Shown here: in pieces, positions 1 through 4,943 of the stretch
Numbering within the stretch: position 1 is the first letter of the stretch
Layout: every line of letters starts with the position of its first letter
DNA from: Pseudomonadota bacterium
GTDB lineage: Bacteria; Pseudomonadota; Alphaproteobacteria; Rhizobiales; Xanthobacteraceae
DNA: 6,078 bases
Direction of reading: 5' to 3'
Assembly (NCBI GenBank): GCA_023387555.1
Contig: JAEWHY010000426.1
Location: 1-6,078, forward strand
Position numbers and translations under genes: made by a program
The notes under the pieces: generated by a model
Database searches by the model: none
What the model was told of the DNA's origin: nothing
The model's input: only the letters and a program-made list of their open reading frames with translations

Positions 1-158
1 CCTGCACCCAGACCTGCGACAAGGGTGAAGTGGTGCTGAATGCCCTGTGCATCGGCGGCGCCGTGCCGGCCTCGTTCAGGAGCGACGGCGACGCGCTGAC
101 CGCGTCCTGCACCGGCGCCGACGTCTCCGCCATTCAGGTCTATTGCGTCAAGCCGTAA
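1..158 (+). CDS. Cysteine-rich hypothetical protein, C-terminal fragment
   Basis: This is the 3' end of a gene that begins before the window; the reading frame starts at base 3 and ends at the TAA at 156-158, giving the last 51 residues. Five of those residues are cysteines (fragment positions 1, 5, 16, 36 and 48), the last three residues before the stop are VKP, and the rest is rich in Gly, Ala, Ser, Thr and Val with little charge. Even numbers of such cysteines in small polar proteins usually mean disulfides and export to the periplasm, but the N-terminus and any signal peptide lie outside the window, so location is inference. I do not recognise the family. A terminator-like hairpin follows 23 bp after the stop, which supports this as the end of a transcription unit separate from the next gene. 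That the frame is coding is supported by G/C-rich third positions and absence of internal stops only. Confidence 0.6.
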   Translation, partial: CTQTCDKGEVVLNALCIGGAVPASFRSDGDALTASCTGADVSAIQVYCVKP

Positions 159-181
159 CCCGGCACGCTTGATTTTGCGGG

Positions 182-226
182 AGCGGGCGGTACATGCAGG
201 CAACTGCGGTGCCGCCCGCTTCGTTT
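182..226 (+). terminator. Probable Rho-independent terminator
   Basis: The arms AGCGGGCGG (182-190) and CCGCCCGCT (212-220) pair perfectly, and the stem continues with a T-G wobble, A-T and C-G (191-193 with 209-211). After a small internal loop a second stem, GCAG (196-199) with CTGC (204-207), closes a GCAA loop of the stable GNRA class. A short T-rich run (TCGTTT, 221-226) follows. It lies between the stop of the cysteine-rich gene and the start of the YqeY-type gene, where a terminator is expected. The T-run is weak, so it may end transcription only partly. Confidence 0.6.
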
Positions 227-259
227 GTGAGCGAGCCGCAGCGGTGAAGGAGAACGCCC

Positions 260-712
260 ATGCTGCGCGATGACATCAACGCCGCCCTCAAGGAGGCGAT
301 GAAGGCCAAGGACGAGCGCAAGGTCGCGACGCTCCGCATGGTCAATTCCACGTTCAAGAATGCCGATATCGAGGCCCGTAGCTCAGGCAAGACGCTGACC
401 GACGCCGATCTCCTTCCGGTGCTGCAGAAAATGATCAAGCAGCGCCAGGAGTCCAAGGACCTCTACGAGAAGGGCGGCCGTCCCGAACTCGCCCAGCAGG
501 AAGGCGAGGAGATCGCGATCATCTCCGCCTATCTGCCGCAGCAGATGTCGGAAGCCGAGATGGGTGCCGCGATCGAGGCCGCGATTGCCGAGACCGGCGC
601 CGCCTCGATGAAGGACATGGGCAAGGTGGTCGGTGCGCTGAAGGCGAAGTTTGCCGGCCAGATGGATTTTGCCAAGGCCAGCGGCATGGTGAAGGCCAAG
701 CTCGGCGGGTGA
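260..712 (+). CDS. GatB/YqeY domain-containing protein
   Basis: The product is 150 residues, the normal length for stand-alone YqeY-type proteins, which resemble the C-terminal tail domain of the GatB subunit of the tRNA-dependent amidotransferase. The N-terminal helical half starts MLRDDINAALKEAMKAKD and carries the family's conserved stretch around residues 22-34 (VATLRMVNSTFKN); the QRQES segment follows at 61-65, YLPQQMSE lies at 91-98, and the C-terminal small helical domain ends in the GKVVGALKAKF segment (121-131). Proteins of this family lack the catalytic kinase-like part of GatB; their role is not firmly settled, and tRNA or amidotransferase binding is inferred from the domain. The ATG at 260 is preceded by AAGGAG (247-252) at good spacing, which decides the start. 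In many alphaproteobacteria this gene sits beside carA or dnaG-rpoD (from memory); here neither appears, and the downstream gene is convergent and unrelated. Function is cytoplasmic. Confidence 0.93.
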   Translation: MLRDDINAALKEAMKAKDERKVATLRMVNSTFKNADIEARSSGKTLTDADLLPVLQKMIKQRQESKDLYEKGGRPELAQQEGEEIAIISAYLPQQMSEAEMGAAIEAAIAETGAASMKDMGKVVGALKAKFAGQMDFAKASGMVKAKLGG

Positions 713-733
713 GCAAGCTGCGCGATTGAGGCT

Positions 734-843
734 GTCATTCCGGGGCGCATGCGTAGCATGCGAACCCGGAATCCAGGGATCGCGCGCGGAGTTTGTCATT
801 CCGGATTCCGGACTCCTTCGTTTTGCGAAGGCCCCGGAATGAC
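734..843. repeat. Compound palindromic intergenic repeat (REP/RPE-like)
   Basis: The element is bounded by perfect 13-bp inverted ends, GTCATTCCGGGGC (734-746) and GCCCCGGAATGAC (831-843). Inside, it can instead fold as two separate hairpins. The first pairs ATTCCGGG (737-744) with CCCGGAAT (765-772) and is capped by CGCATGC-GTA-GCATGCG (746-762). The second pairs GTCATTCCGG (795-804) with CCGGAATGAC (834-843) and is capped by CCTTCG-TTTTG-CGAAGG (815-831). GTCATTCCGG thus occurs twice directly and once inverted. Such GTCATTCCGG/CCGGAATGAC modules are, to my knowledge, dispersed many times in Bradyrhizobium and Rhodopseudomonas genomes; the copy number cannot be seen here. It fills the space between two convergent genes and ends 6 bp before the stop codon of the heme-binding gene, so it may also act as a two-way terminator or mRNA 3'-end stabiliser. 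Confidence 0.85.
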
Positions 844-849
844 GATGCG

Positions 850-1503
850 CTACTTCGCCGCCTTGCTCGCCACGATATTCGCCAGCGGATTCTTCTCCGG
901 CGGCGCGATCCGCTGCAGCGTATTCCTGTCGGTGTGATCGAACGCGGGTTCGGCGCCATGCACCGCGAGCATCGTGTGCGTGACGTAGGACCAGGTGTCG
1001 TCGGCGTTGCAGGTGATGTCGATCCGATAGGAATCGGTGCGGAACGCCTTTTCCAGAAAGTCGGTCGAGCAGATTCCGTAATCGGTCTTGCCGCGCGTCG
1101 ATGACACCGAGAAGGTCTTGTCGTCGGCTTTGGCCTGCCCGGCGGCGAGCGCAACCTGACCGCGCGGAATGGCGAGCGTCTGCATCACGAGGCCGGTCGC
1201 CGGCTCCCACAGCCAGTAACCCACCTGCTCGTGGAAGGTGATGTCCTCCTCGGCGGTGTTGATGTGGATGTGATAGCGCAACCCGTAGAACAGCTGCGGG
1301 CCGTTGGTCTGCGGATCGATCGGATGCATGTGGATCGTCTCGATGAACACGCGCCGCTCGGGACCGTCGGCCTTCGGGTTCAGGTCGACACCCTTCTGCG
1401 CGCGCCAGGCGCCGGCGAGCGGCCGCAGCGGGCCGAGATTGGCGAGCGTGTCAGGATCGACATTCGCCGGTTCGGTGAAGATATCGGGTCGAGTGATCAG
1501 CAT
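850..1503 (-). CDS. Heme-binding beta-barrel (nitrobindin/FABP-like) protein
   Basis: The product is 217 residues from the ATG at 1503-1501 to the TAG at 852-850. It shows the lay-out of the heme-binding, fatty-acid-binding-protein-like beta-barrel family that includes nitrobindin and the THAP4 C-terminal domain: LGPLRPLAGAWRAQKG (residues 23-38), then FIETIHMHPIDPQ (53-65), LRYHIHI (75-81), FHEQVGYWLWEPATGLVMQ (90-108) and a C-terminal strand region ending FDHTDRNTLQRI (188-199). Histidines 182 and 190 are candidate axial ligands, but I cannot tell which. Known members bind ferric heme and handle NO or peroxynitrite; this one may do so, or bind another hydrophobic ligand. No signal peptide is seen, so it is probably cytoplasmic. 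The frame stays open upstream to a TTG at 1590 and an ATG at 1572, but those extra residues are Arg/Ala-rich and lack domain features; no start has a clean Shine-Dalgarno. It is convergent with the YqeY-type gene and divergent from the membrane operon. Confidence 0.82.
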   Translation of the reverse strand: MLITRPDIFTEPANVDPDTLANLGPLRPLAGAWRAQKGVDLNPKADGPERRVFIETIHMHPIDPQTNGPQLFYGLRYHIHINTAEEDITFHEQVGYWLWEPATGLVMQTLAIPRGQVALAAGQAKADDKTFSVSSTRGKTDYGICSTDFLEKAFRTDSYRIDITCNADDTWSYVTHTMLAVHGAEPAFDHTDRNTLQRIAPPEKNPLANIVASKAAK

Positions 1504-1702
1504 GCGCAGCCTGAATGCTCCAAGATTCGTGCGGACAGAAGCACAAGTGCGCGCGCAACGCCATGCGCTCATCGCTGGCGCCGGCGCCAAGAGTCTGAAA
1601 CAATTCGCCGCCCGGCAAGACCATCCACGTCTTGCGACAGGTCAAGGATGACGTGCCTTCGGTTTGCGATGGTCGACCGGACCGGACAGACGGAGCAGAA
1701 TC
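1504..1702. promoter_or_regulatory. Divergent intergenic region with likely promoters
   Basis: This 199-bp stretch separates the heme-binding gene (minus) from the three-gene operon (plus), so it should hold promoters for both. I see no convincing -35/-10 pair on either strand and no GGAAC-N16/17-CGTT sequence of the EcfG general-stress type. Visible structure is limited to a perfect 14-bp palindrome, TGGCGCCGGCGCCA (1576-1589), a GGTCGACC palindrome (1671-1678), and the Shine-Dalgarno GGAG at 1692-1695 that belongs to the gene starting at 1703. If the longer start of the heme-binding protein were used, 1504-1590 would be coding. Confidence 0.4.
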
Positions 1703-1939
1703 ATGCAGAGTTTCGACAGGATCGTTGAAGACCTGAAATCGCTGCGCGACGAGGCGCGGGTCAAGGCCCATCTCGGCACGATGGAATTGCAGGACGAATG
1801 GCACAAGCTCGAAGCCAAATGGGAGAATTTCGAAGCCCGTGCCAAACTCGATCGCAGCGCGAGGGATGTCGGCGCGGCGCTCGACCTGCTCGGCGCGGAG
1901 TTGAAGGCCGCCTATGAACGCATTGCCAAGGCGATCTGA
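1703..1939 (+). CDS. Small charged alpha-helical protein of unknown family
   Basis: This 78-residue protein starts at the ATG at 1703, chosen because GGAG (1692-1695) lies 7 bp upstream and because the possible TTG at 1664 adds only Arg-rich residues without an RBS. The sequence is almost entirely predicted helix, dense in Lys, Arg, Glu and Asp with Leu, Ala and Trp at heptad-like spacing (for example LQDEWHKLEAKWENFEARAK, residues 29-48), so a coiled coil or helical hairpin is likely. It has no cysteine, no membrane segment and no signal peptide. I do not recognise a named family. It is the first gene of a tight operon: the stop at 1937-1939 is followed after 15 bp by the DUF883-like gene and then by the YqjE-like gene. 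That position recalls other small helical proteins in yqjC-yqjD-yqjE neighbourhoods, so a soluble partner of the two membrane proteins is a reasonable inference, not a demonstrated role. Confidence 0.75.
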   Translation: MQSFDRIVEDLKSLRDEARVKAHLGTMELQDEWHKLEAKWENFEARAKLDRSARDVGAALDLLGAELKAAYERIAKAI

Positions 1940-1954
1940 AGGGCTGTGTGAGCG

Positions 1955-2260
1955 ATGAGCGGGCGCAACGACCTGCAGCGCGAGCTTGAGGCGTTGCGGC
2001 GCGAGTTGCGGCAGGTGCCGCGCGTCGCCGAAGAAGAGCTTGGGTCCGCTCCGTCGGCCCGCGCGAAAGCCGAACCGCCGCCGCCCGCGGCCGAGGACAT
2101 GCGCGGCGAAGTCGAGCGGGTGCTCAGCGAGTTGCAGGACAAGCTCGGCGAGGCGGCGGACGAAGCCGAGAATATCGTGGCGGCGCACCCTTACGCGTCG
2201 GTCGCGGCCGCTTTCCTGCTCGGCGTGCTGGTCGCCAGTGTAACGTTGCGAGCGAGATGA
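1955..2260 (+). CDS. DUF883/ElaB/YqjD-like tail-anchored membrane protein
   Basis: The 101-residue product has three parts: a charged N-terminal helix (residues 1-30, LQRELEALRRELRQV), a proline/alanine linker (31-47, with PPPPAA), and a second amphipathic helix (48-75) leading into a single C-terminal membrane segment (about 79-97, starting HPYASVAAAFLLGVLVAS) followed by LRAR. An amphipathic helix, an (H/N)P(W/Y)-type turn, a small-residue-rich membrane helix and a basic tail are the marks of the DUF883 family. In E. coli, YqjD of this family is an inner-membrane protein reported to bind ribosomes in stationary phase; whether that holds here is unknown, and the N-terminal half with its proline linker is not typical of YqjD. 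The ATG at 1955 is the first possible start after an in-frame TGA at 1949; its Shine-Dalgarno is weak, which suggests coupling to the preceding gene. The TGA overlaps the next start as ATGA. Confidence 0.78.
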   Translation: MSGRNDLQRELEALRRELRQVPRVAEEELGSAPSARAKAEPPPPAAEDMRGEVERVLSELQDKLGEAADEAENIVAAHPYASVAAAFLLGVLVASVTLRAR

Positions 2261-2739
2261 GCGAGATGACCATGGACCGTTTCATCAACAATCTGCGCGT
2301 GCTGTGGCGGACCGAGCGGGCGATCGCCGAAATCAGGATGCGGCATGTCATTGCGCGGTCCGGACTGAATGCCGCCGCCGCCGTGCTGGCCCTGATCGGT
2401 CTTCTGATGTTCGAGGTCGCCGCCTTCTACGCGCTGCGCGAATACTGGAGCACGATCGCGGCGGCGCTCATCCTGGGCGCGGCGAACTTCGTGATTGCCG
2501 GCATCCTGGTGCTGATCGCCGACCGCAAGAAGCCGGGCCGCGAACTCGAACTCGCCAACGAGATCCAGGACCAGACGATGCAGGCGCTGCAGACCGATGC
2601 GCGGTTGCTGCAGGCCGACATCGCCTCGTTCGGTCAGGCGCTGCGGCACCCGGTCGACAGCGTGCTGCCGTCGCTGATCGTGCCGCTCGCCACCATGCTG
2701 ATGAACGTCCTGAAGCGGCCGAAGGGCGACGCGTCGTAG
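2257..2739 (+). CDS. YqjE / phage-holin superfamily III-like membrane protein
   Basis: The product is 160 residues. A basic N-terminal helix (1-34) precedes two membrane helices, about 37-60 (NAAAAVLALIGLLMFEVAAF) and 66-88 (TIAAALILGAANFVIAGILV), joined by the short polar turn REYW. A helical charged region (89-133) and a third hydrophobic stretch (about 136-152, VLPSLIVPLATMLMNVL) follow, then a basic end. The two-helix hairpin with a charged tail matches the Phage_holin_3_6/YqjE type. Despite the family name these proteins are generally chromosomal and not linked to lysis; there is no endolysin or phage gene here. The start overlaps the preceding stop (ATGA at 2257-2260), the sign of translational coupling; ATG codons at 2266 and 2272 are in frame and also possible. 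Placement directly after a DUF883 protein is as in E. coli yqjD-yqjE. The stop is 7 bp from the convergent pyrophosphatase stop. Confidence 0.8.
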   Translation: MSEMTMDRFINNLRVLWRTERAIAEIRMRHVIARSGLNAAAAVLALIGLLMFEVAAFYALREYWSTIAAALILGAANFVIAGILVLIADRKKPGRELELANEIQDQTMQALQTDARLLQADIASFGQALRHPVDSVLPSLIVPLATMLMNVLKRPKGDAS

Positions 2740-2746
2740 CCCCGCG

Positions 2747-3283
2747 CTAGTCGCGATAGGGATTGTAGCGGGCGATCGCGTCCATCACGAGTTGCTCGGC
2801 GCCATCGGCATCGAGCCAGCGCACGATCGTGACCCATTTGCCCTTTTCCAGATCCTTGTAGTGCTTGAAGAAATGCGCGATCTGCTCGCACATGATGGTG
2901 GGCAGGTCCTTGTAGCTCCGCACCCCGGCATAGAACGGATGCAGCGCGTCGACCGGCACGGCGAGGATCTTCTCGTCGCCGCCGGCCTCATCCTCCATTA
3001 CCAGGGCGCCGACCGGACGGCAGCGGATCACGGCGCCCGCGACCACCGGCACCTGGCTGACCACCAGCACGTCGCAGGGATCGCCATCGGCGGACAGGGT
3101 GTGCGGGATGAATCCGTAATTGCCCGGATAGAACATCGCGGTGTGCAGGAAGCGGTCGACGAACAGCGCGCCCGATTTTTTGTCGATCTCGTATTTCACC
3201 GGCACGCCGCCGAGTGGAATTTCGATCACCGCATGGATGTCCTTCGGCGGATTTTGCCCCGAAGTGATGCGGGAAAGGTCCAT
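2747..3283 (-). CDS. ppa: Inorganic pyrophosphatase, family I
   Basis: The 178-residue enzyme hydrolyses pyrophosphate to two phosphates in the cytoplasm, pulling biosynthetic reactions forward; it normally forms a hexamer and uses Mg2+. All active-site residues known from E. coli PPase are present, shifted by one: E21, K30, E32, R44, Y52, Y56, D66, D68, D71, D98, D103, K105, Y142 and K143. The metal motif is DGDPCDV (66-72), with Cys where E. coli has Val, a variant I recall as common in alphaproteobacteria. The start at 3283 is supported by AGGAG (complement of 3292-3296) 8 bp upstream and by alignment to the family N-terminus; the open frame further upstream to 3643 is not domain sequence. 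Compared with the Bradyrhizobium housekeeping enzyme as I remember it, several segments differ (VVSQVPVVAGAVIRCRPVGA, LHPFYAGV, and the C-terminal ARYNPYRD), so it may be a second copy or a different genus. It is convergent with the upstream operon. Confidence 0.95.
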   Translation of the reverse strand: MDLSRITSGQNPPKDIHAVIEIPLGGVPVKYEIDKKSGALFVDRFLHTAMFYPGNYGFIPHTLSADGDPCDVLVVSQVPVVAGAVIRCRPVGALVMEDEAGGDEKILAVPVDALHPFYAGVRSYKDLPTIMCEQIAHFFKHYKDLEKGKWVTIVRWLDADGAEQLVMDAIARYNPYRD

Positions 3284-3560
3284 GAGGTGGGCTCCTGTCT
3301 TCGAATTCGCCGGCCGCGGGTTGATTGATACCGGCACGCAAGAATGTACGCCTGGGAGGGCATACGGATGGCGGCCGGACCCATCGGCATTTTCATGTCC
3401 TGCATAAGGCGATTTGATTTTCGGAGCATGAAAAATCGGGAGACACCTGCGGATTTTTCGAACTCGGATTTCCTCCTGCGGGGCCGGTCGCCAAGGGGCC
3501 CGCGCGCCGGATGGAAACGTCACGCCTTGCTCTGCTGAAGCAGATCGTTTCGAACCGCGA
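3284..3560. promoter_or_regulatory. Leader/promoter region of ppa and 3' space of the oxidoreductase gene
   Basis: These 277 bp lie between two minus-strand genes and should hold the ppa promoter and the terminator of the upstream unit. The Shine-Dalgarno of ppa is at 3292-3296 (complement). An 8-bp perfect inverted repeat, GAAAAATC (3430-3437) and GATTTTTC (3452-3459) with a 14-nt loop, stands out as AT-rich in a GC-rich stretch; a partly overlapping GATTTT/AAAATC pair (3416-3421, 3432-3437) is an alternative fold. A small hairpin TCTGC-TGAA-GCAGA (3531-3544) lies 17 bp past the upstream gene's stop but has no T-run in that direction. I see no convincing -35/-10 and no plausible small gene; open frames here lack an RBS and domain features. 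Confidence 0.4.
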
Positions 3561-4160
3561 TCAGCCGAACCTGACGAGATTGTGCGCGGGCAGCGGGCCG
3601 CCGGGAAACTGCGCGAGGCGGCCGCCGATCGCGAGGGACCCAAGATCGATCCCGAAGAAGCCGAGCCGGTCGATCAGCGCACCCACTTCCGCTTTCGCGC
3701 GGGCATCGTCACCGGAATAGAACAGGACGCGCTGTCCGCCTTCCGCTTTGGGGTCGCCGGCGAGCAGATGGGCGCGCAGGTGGTTGAACGCCTTGACCAC
3801 CCTCGCGCCGGGCACGAGGCTGGCGAACACCTCGCTCGACACCCGTCCGTTGAGTTCCGCCGGTTTGAACAGCGGACCCTCGATCGGATTATTGGCGTCG
3901 ATCACGATGCGGCCGCCGAAGTCTGGCAAGCCGCGCAACGCGTCCGGCAGCTTCGACCAGTTGACCGCGACCAGGACGATGTCCTGGGCCGCGGCTTCGT
4001 CGCGAGTGCCGGCGCTGATTGTAGCGCCGGCCTCGCCTGCGAGGTCCGCCAGTGACTGCGGACCGCGACTGTTCGATATGATCGCTGCGATACCGGCGCG
4101 ACCGAGCGCCGCCGCAAGGGCGGCGCCGATATTGCCGGCGCCGATGATGCCGATGGTCAT
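3561..4160 (-). CDS. NAD(P)-binding F420-oxidoreductase-like protein
   Basis: The 199-residue protein is a compact Rossmann-fold dehydrogenase of the NADP-oxidoreductase coenzyme-F420-dependent type. The dinucleotide site is GIIGAGNIG (residues 4-12), and the second strand ends in SNSRGP (29-34), whose Ser and Arg favour NADP(H). Further family marks are VLVAVNW (62-68), VIDANNPI (86-93), VKAFNHL (122-128), FYSGDD (147-152) and the C-terminal GGRLAQFPGGPL (178-189). Members lacking the rest of a larger enzyme reduce or oxidise varied substrates, and most outside archaea and actinobacteria are not shown to use F420, so the substrate is unknown. No export signal. The ATG at 4160 follows GAGAG (complement of 4168-4172) at 7 bp. 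The gene starts 39 bp after the isochorismatase-like gene on the same strand, so the two are probably co-transcribed under the divergent LysR regulator. The end, at 199 residues, is typical for short members. Confidence 0.87.
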   Translation of the reverse strand: MTIGIIGAGNIGAALAAALGRAGIAAIISNSRGPQSLADLAGEAGATISAGTRDEAAAQDIVLVAVNWSKLPDALRGLPDFGGRIVIDANNPIEGPLFKPAELNGRVSSEVFASLVPGARVVKAFNHLRAHLLAGDPKAEGGQRVLFYSGDDARAKAEVGALIDRLGFFGIDLGSLAIGGRLAQFPGGPLPAHNLVRFG

Positions 4161-4199
4161 GGCATTGCTCTCGAGAGGTTCTCCGCGCGATCGGTAACG

Positions 4200-4841
4200 T
4201 CACACCGCGCGGGCTTTGTGCCCGAGCAACTGCGTCTCCCACGCGAACGCGATGCCCGAGCCACCGGCATGTGCGAACACGTCGCCGAACGCTGGCAAAG
4301 TCGCTTCGCGCGCCCAGTCGCGCTGCCATTCGGACGCGACAGCGAGCCATGTGATCGGCGTGACGCCGGCCGCAATCATGCGCCGCACGGCCATGTCGTG
4401 AGCTTCGGCCGAGACCCCGCCCGACGCATCGGTGACGGCAAAGACGTCGTACCCTTCACCCGCGGCCTGGATCGCCGGCATCGCCAGGCAGATTTCAGTC
4501 CACAACGCTGCGAGGATCAGCTGCTTGCGACCGGTCTTCTTCACAACGTCGACGACCTTCGGATCCTCCCAGGTGTTGATGAAGGTGCGGTCGATCGGCT
4601 TCTGCTCGGGGAACACATCCTGCAGCCCCTTGATCAGATAGCCGCCGCGCTCTTCGAGCACCGTGGTGAGGATGGTGGGGACGTTGAAGGCCTTTGCCGC
4701 CTTGGCGAGGCCGATCACGTTGTTCGCGATCATCGTCGGTTCGTGGCTGTGCAGGTTGGCGAACTGGAACGGCTGATGGTCGATCAGGACCAGGACCGAG
4801 TTTTCCGGTGTGAGGAGGGCGTCGAGACCGGCTTTGCTCAT
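4200..4841 (-). CDS. YcaC-type isochorismatase-family hydrolase
   Basis: The 213-residue product is a cysteine hydrolase of the isochorismatase superfamily, closest in pattern to E. coli YcaC. Asp21 in VLVLIDHQ (residues 16-23) and Cys118 in ALWTEICLAMPA (112-123) are the expected catalytic acid and nucleophile; the basic third residue is probably Arg85 in the IDRTFINTW segment. Other shared marks are FNVPTILTT (52-60), GRKQLILAAL (104-113), GYDVFAVTDASGG (130-142) and the SEWQRDW stretch near 170-176. YcaC itself has unknown specificity; relatives act on amides, N-carbamoyl compounds or isochorismate, so the substrate cannot be named. It is probably cytoplasmic and oligomeric. The start at 4841 has GGAG (complement of 4849-4852) 7 bp upstream. 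It is first in a minus-strand pair with the NAD(P)-binding gene and divergent from a LysR regulator 102 bp away, which likely controls it. The C-terminal tail (about 178-213) is less conserved. Confidence 0.9.
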   Translation of the reverse strand: MSKAGLDALLTPENSVLVLIDHQPFQFANLHSHEPTMIANNVIGLAKAAKAFNVPTILTTVLEERGGYLIKGLQDVFPEQKPIDRTFINTWEDPKVVDVVKKTGRKQLILAALWTEICLAMPAIQAAGEGYDVFAVTDASGGVSAEAHDMAVRRMIAAGVTPITWLAVASEWQRDWAREATLPAFGDVFAHAGGSGIAFAWETQLLGHKARAV

Positions 4842-4943
4842 GGGATCGCTCCGTTGTTGACGGGGCGACTGTGCCGCGATTGTCTTGTTCTGATTAGTCG
4901 GTAATTATGTCAAAGATTTTCAATCAAGAATTGATAATAGCCG
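4842..4943. promoter_or_regulatory. Divergent control region with LysR-type dyad
   Basis: This region lies between the hydrolase gene (minus) and the LysR gene (plus) and is AT-rich for the window (4881-4940). It contains the dyad ATCAA-GAA-TTGAT (4923-4935), overlapping a T-N11-A LysR-type box (T4924, A4936). On the minus strand TTGACA (complement of 4908-4913) is a perfect -35, but only a poor -10 (GAACAA, complement of 4885-4890) lies 17 bp on, as in an activator-dependent promoter. On the plus strand GATAAT (4933-4938) resembles a -10 and overlaps the dyad, which would give autorepression when bound. A TAATTA palindrome is at 4902-4907. Confidence 0.5.

Noticed and set aside
383..1210. 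Long minus-strand open frame antisense to the YqeY-type gene and running into the heme-binding gene
   Set aside because: Arg/His/Gly-rich translation with no family pattern; it overlaps two better-supported genes and the palindromic repeat. It is an effect of high GC.
1676..1693. Short GACCG/GGACCGGAC near-tandem repeat before the gene at 1703
   Set aside because: Too short and imperfect to separate from GC-rich background.
1451..2188. 245-residue minus-strand open frame antisense to the first two genes of the membrane operon
   Set aside because: No domain pattern, and the plus-strand genes have RBS, tight spacing and membrane features.
2257..2739. Phage lysis (holin) function suggested by the family name
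   Set aside because: No endolysin, spanin or other phage gene nearby; adjacency to a DUF883 protein fits the chromosomal YqjE role.
3284..3643. N-terminal extension of the pyrophosphatase in the same open frame
   Set aside because: The extension is Pro/Arg/Ser-rich, not part of the family, overlaps the next gene, and a good AGGAG sits before the start at 3283.
4218..4904. 228-residue plus-strand open frame opposite the isochorismatase-like gene
   Set aside because: Low-complexity Arg/Asp-rich translation; the minus strand encodes a full catalytic hydrolase.
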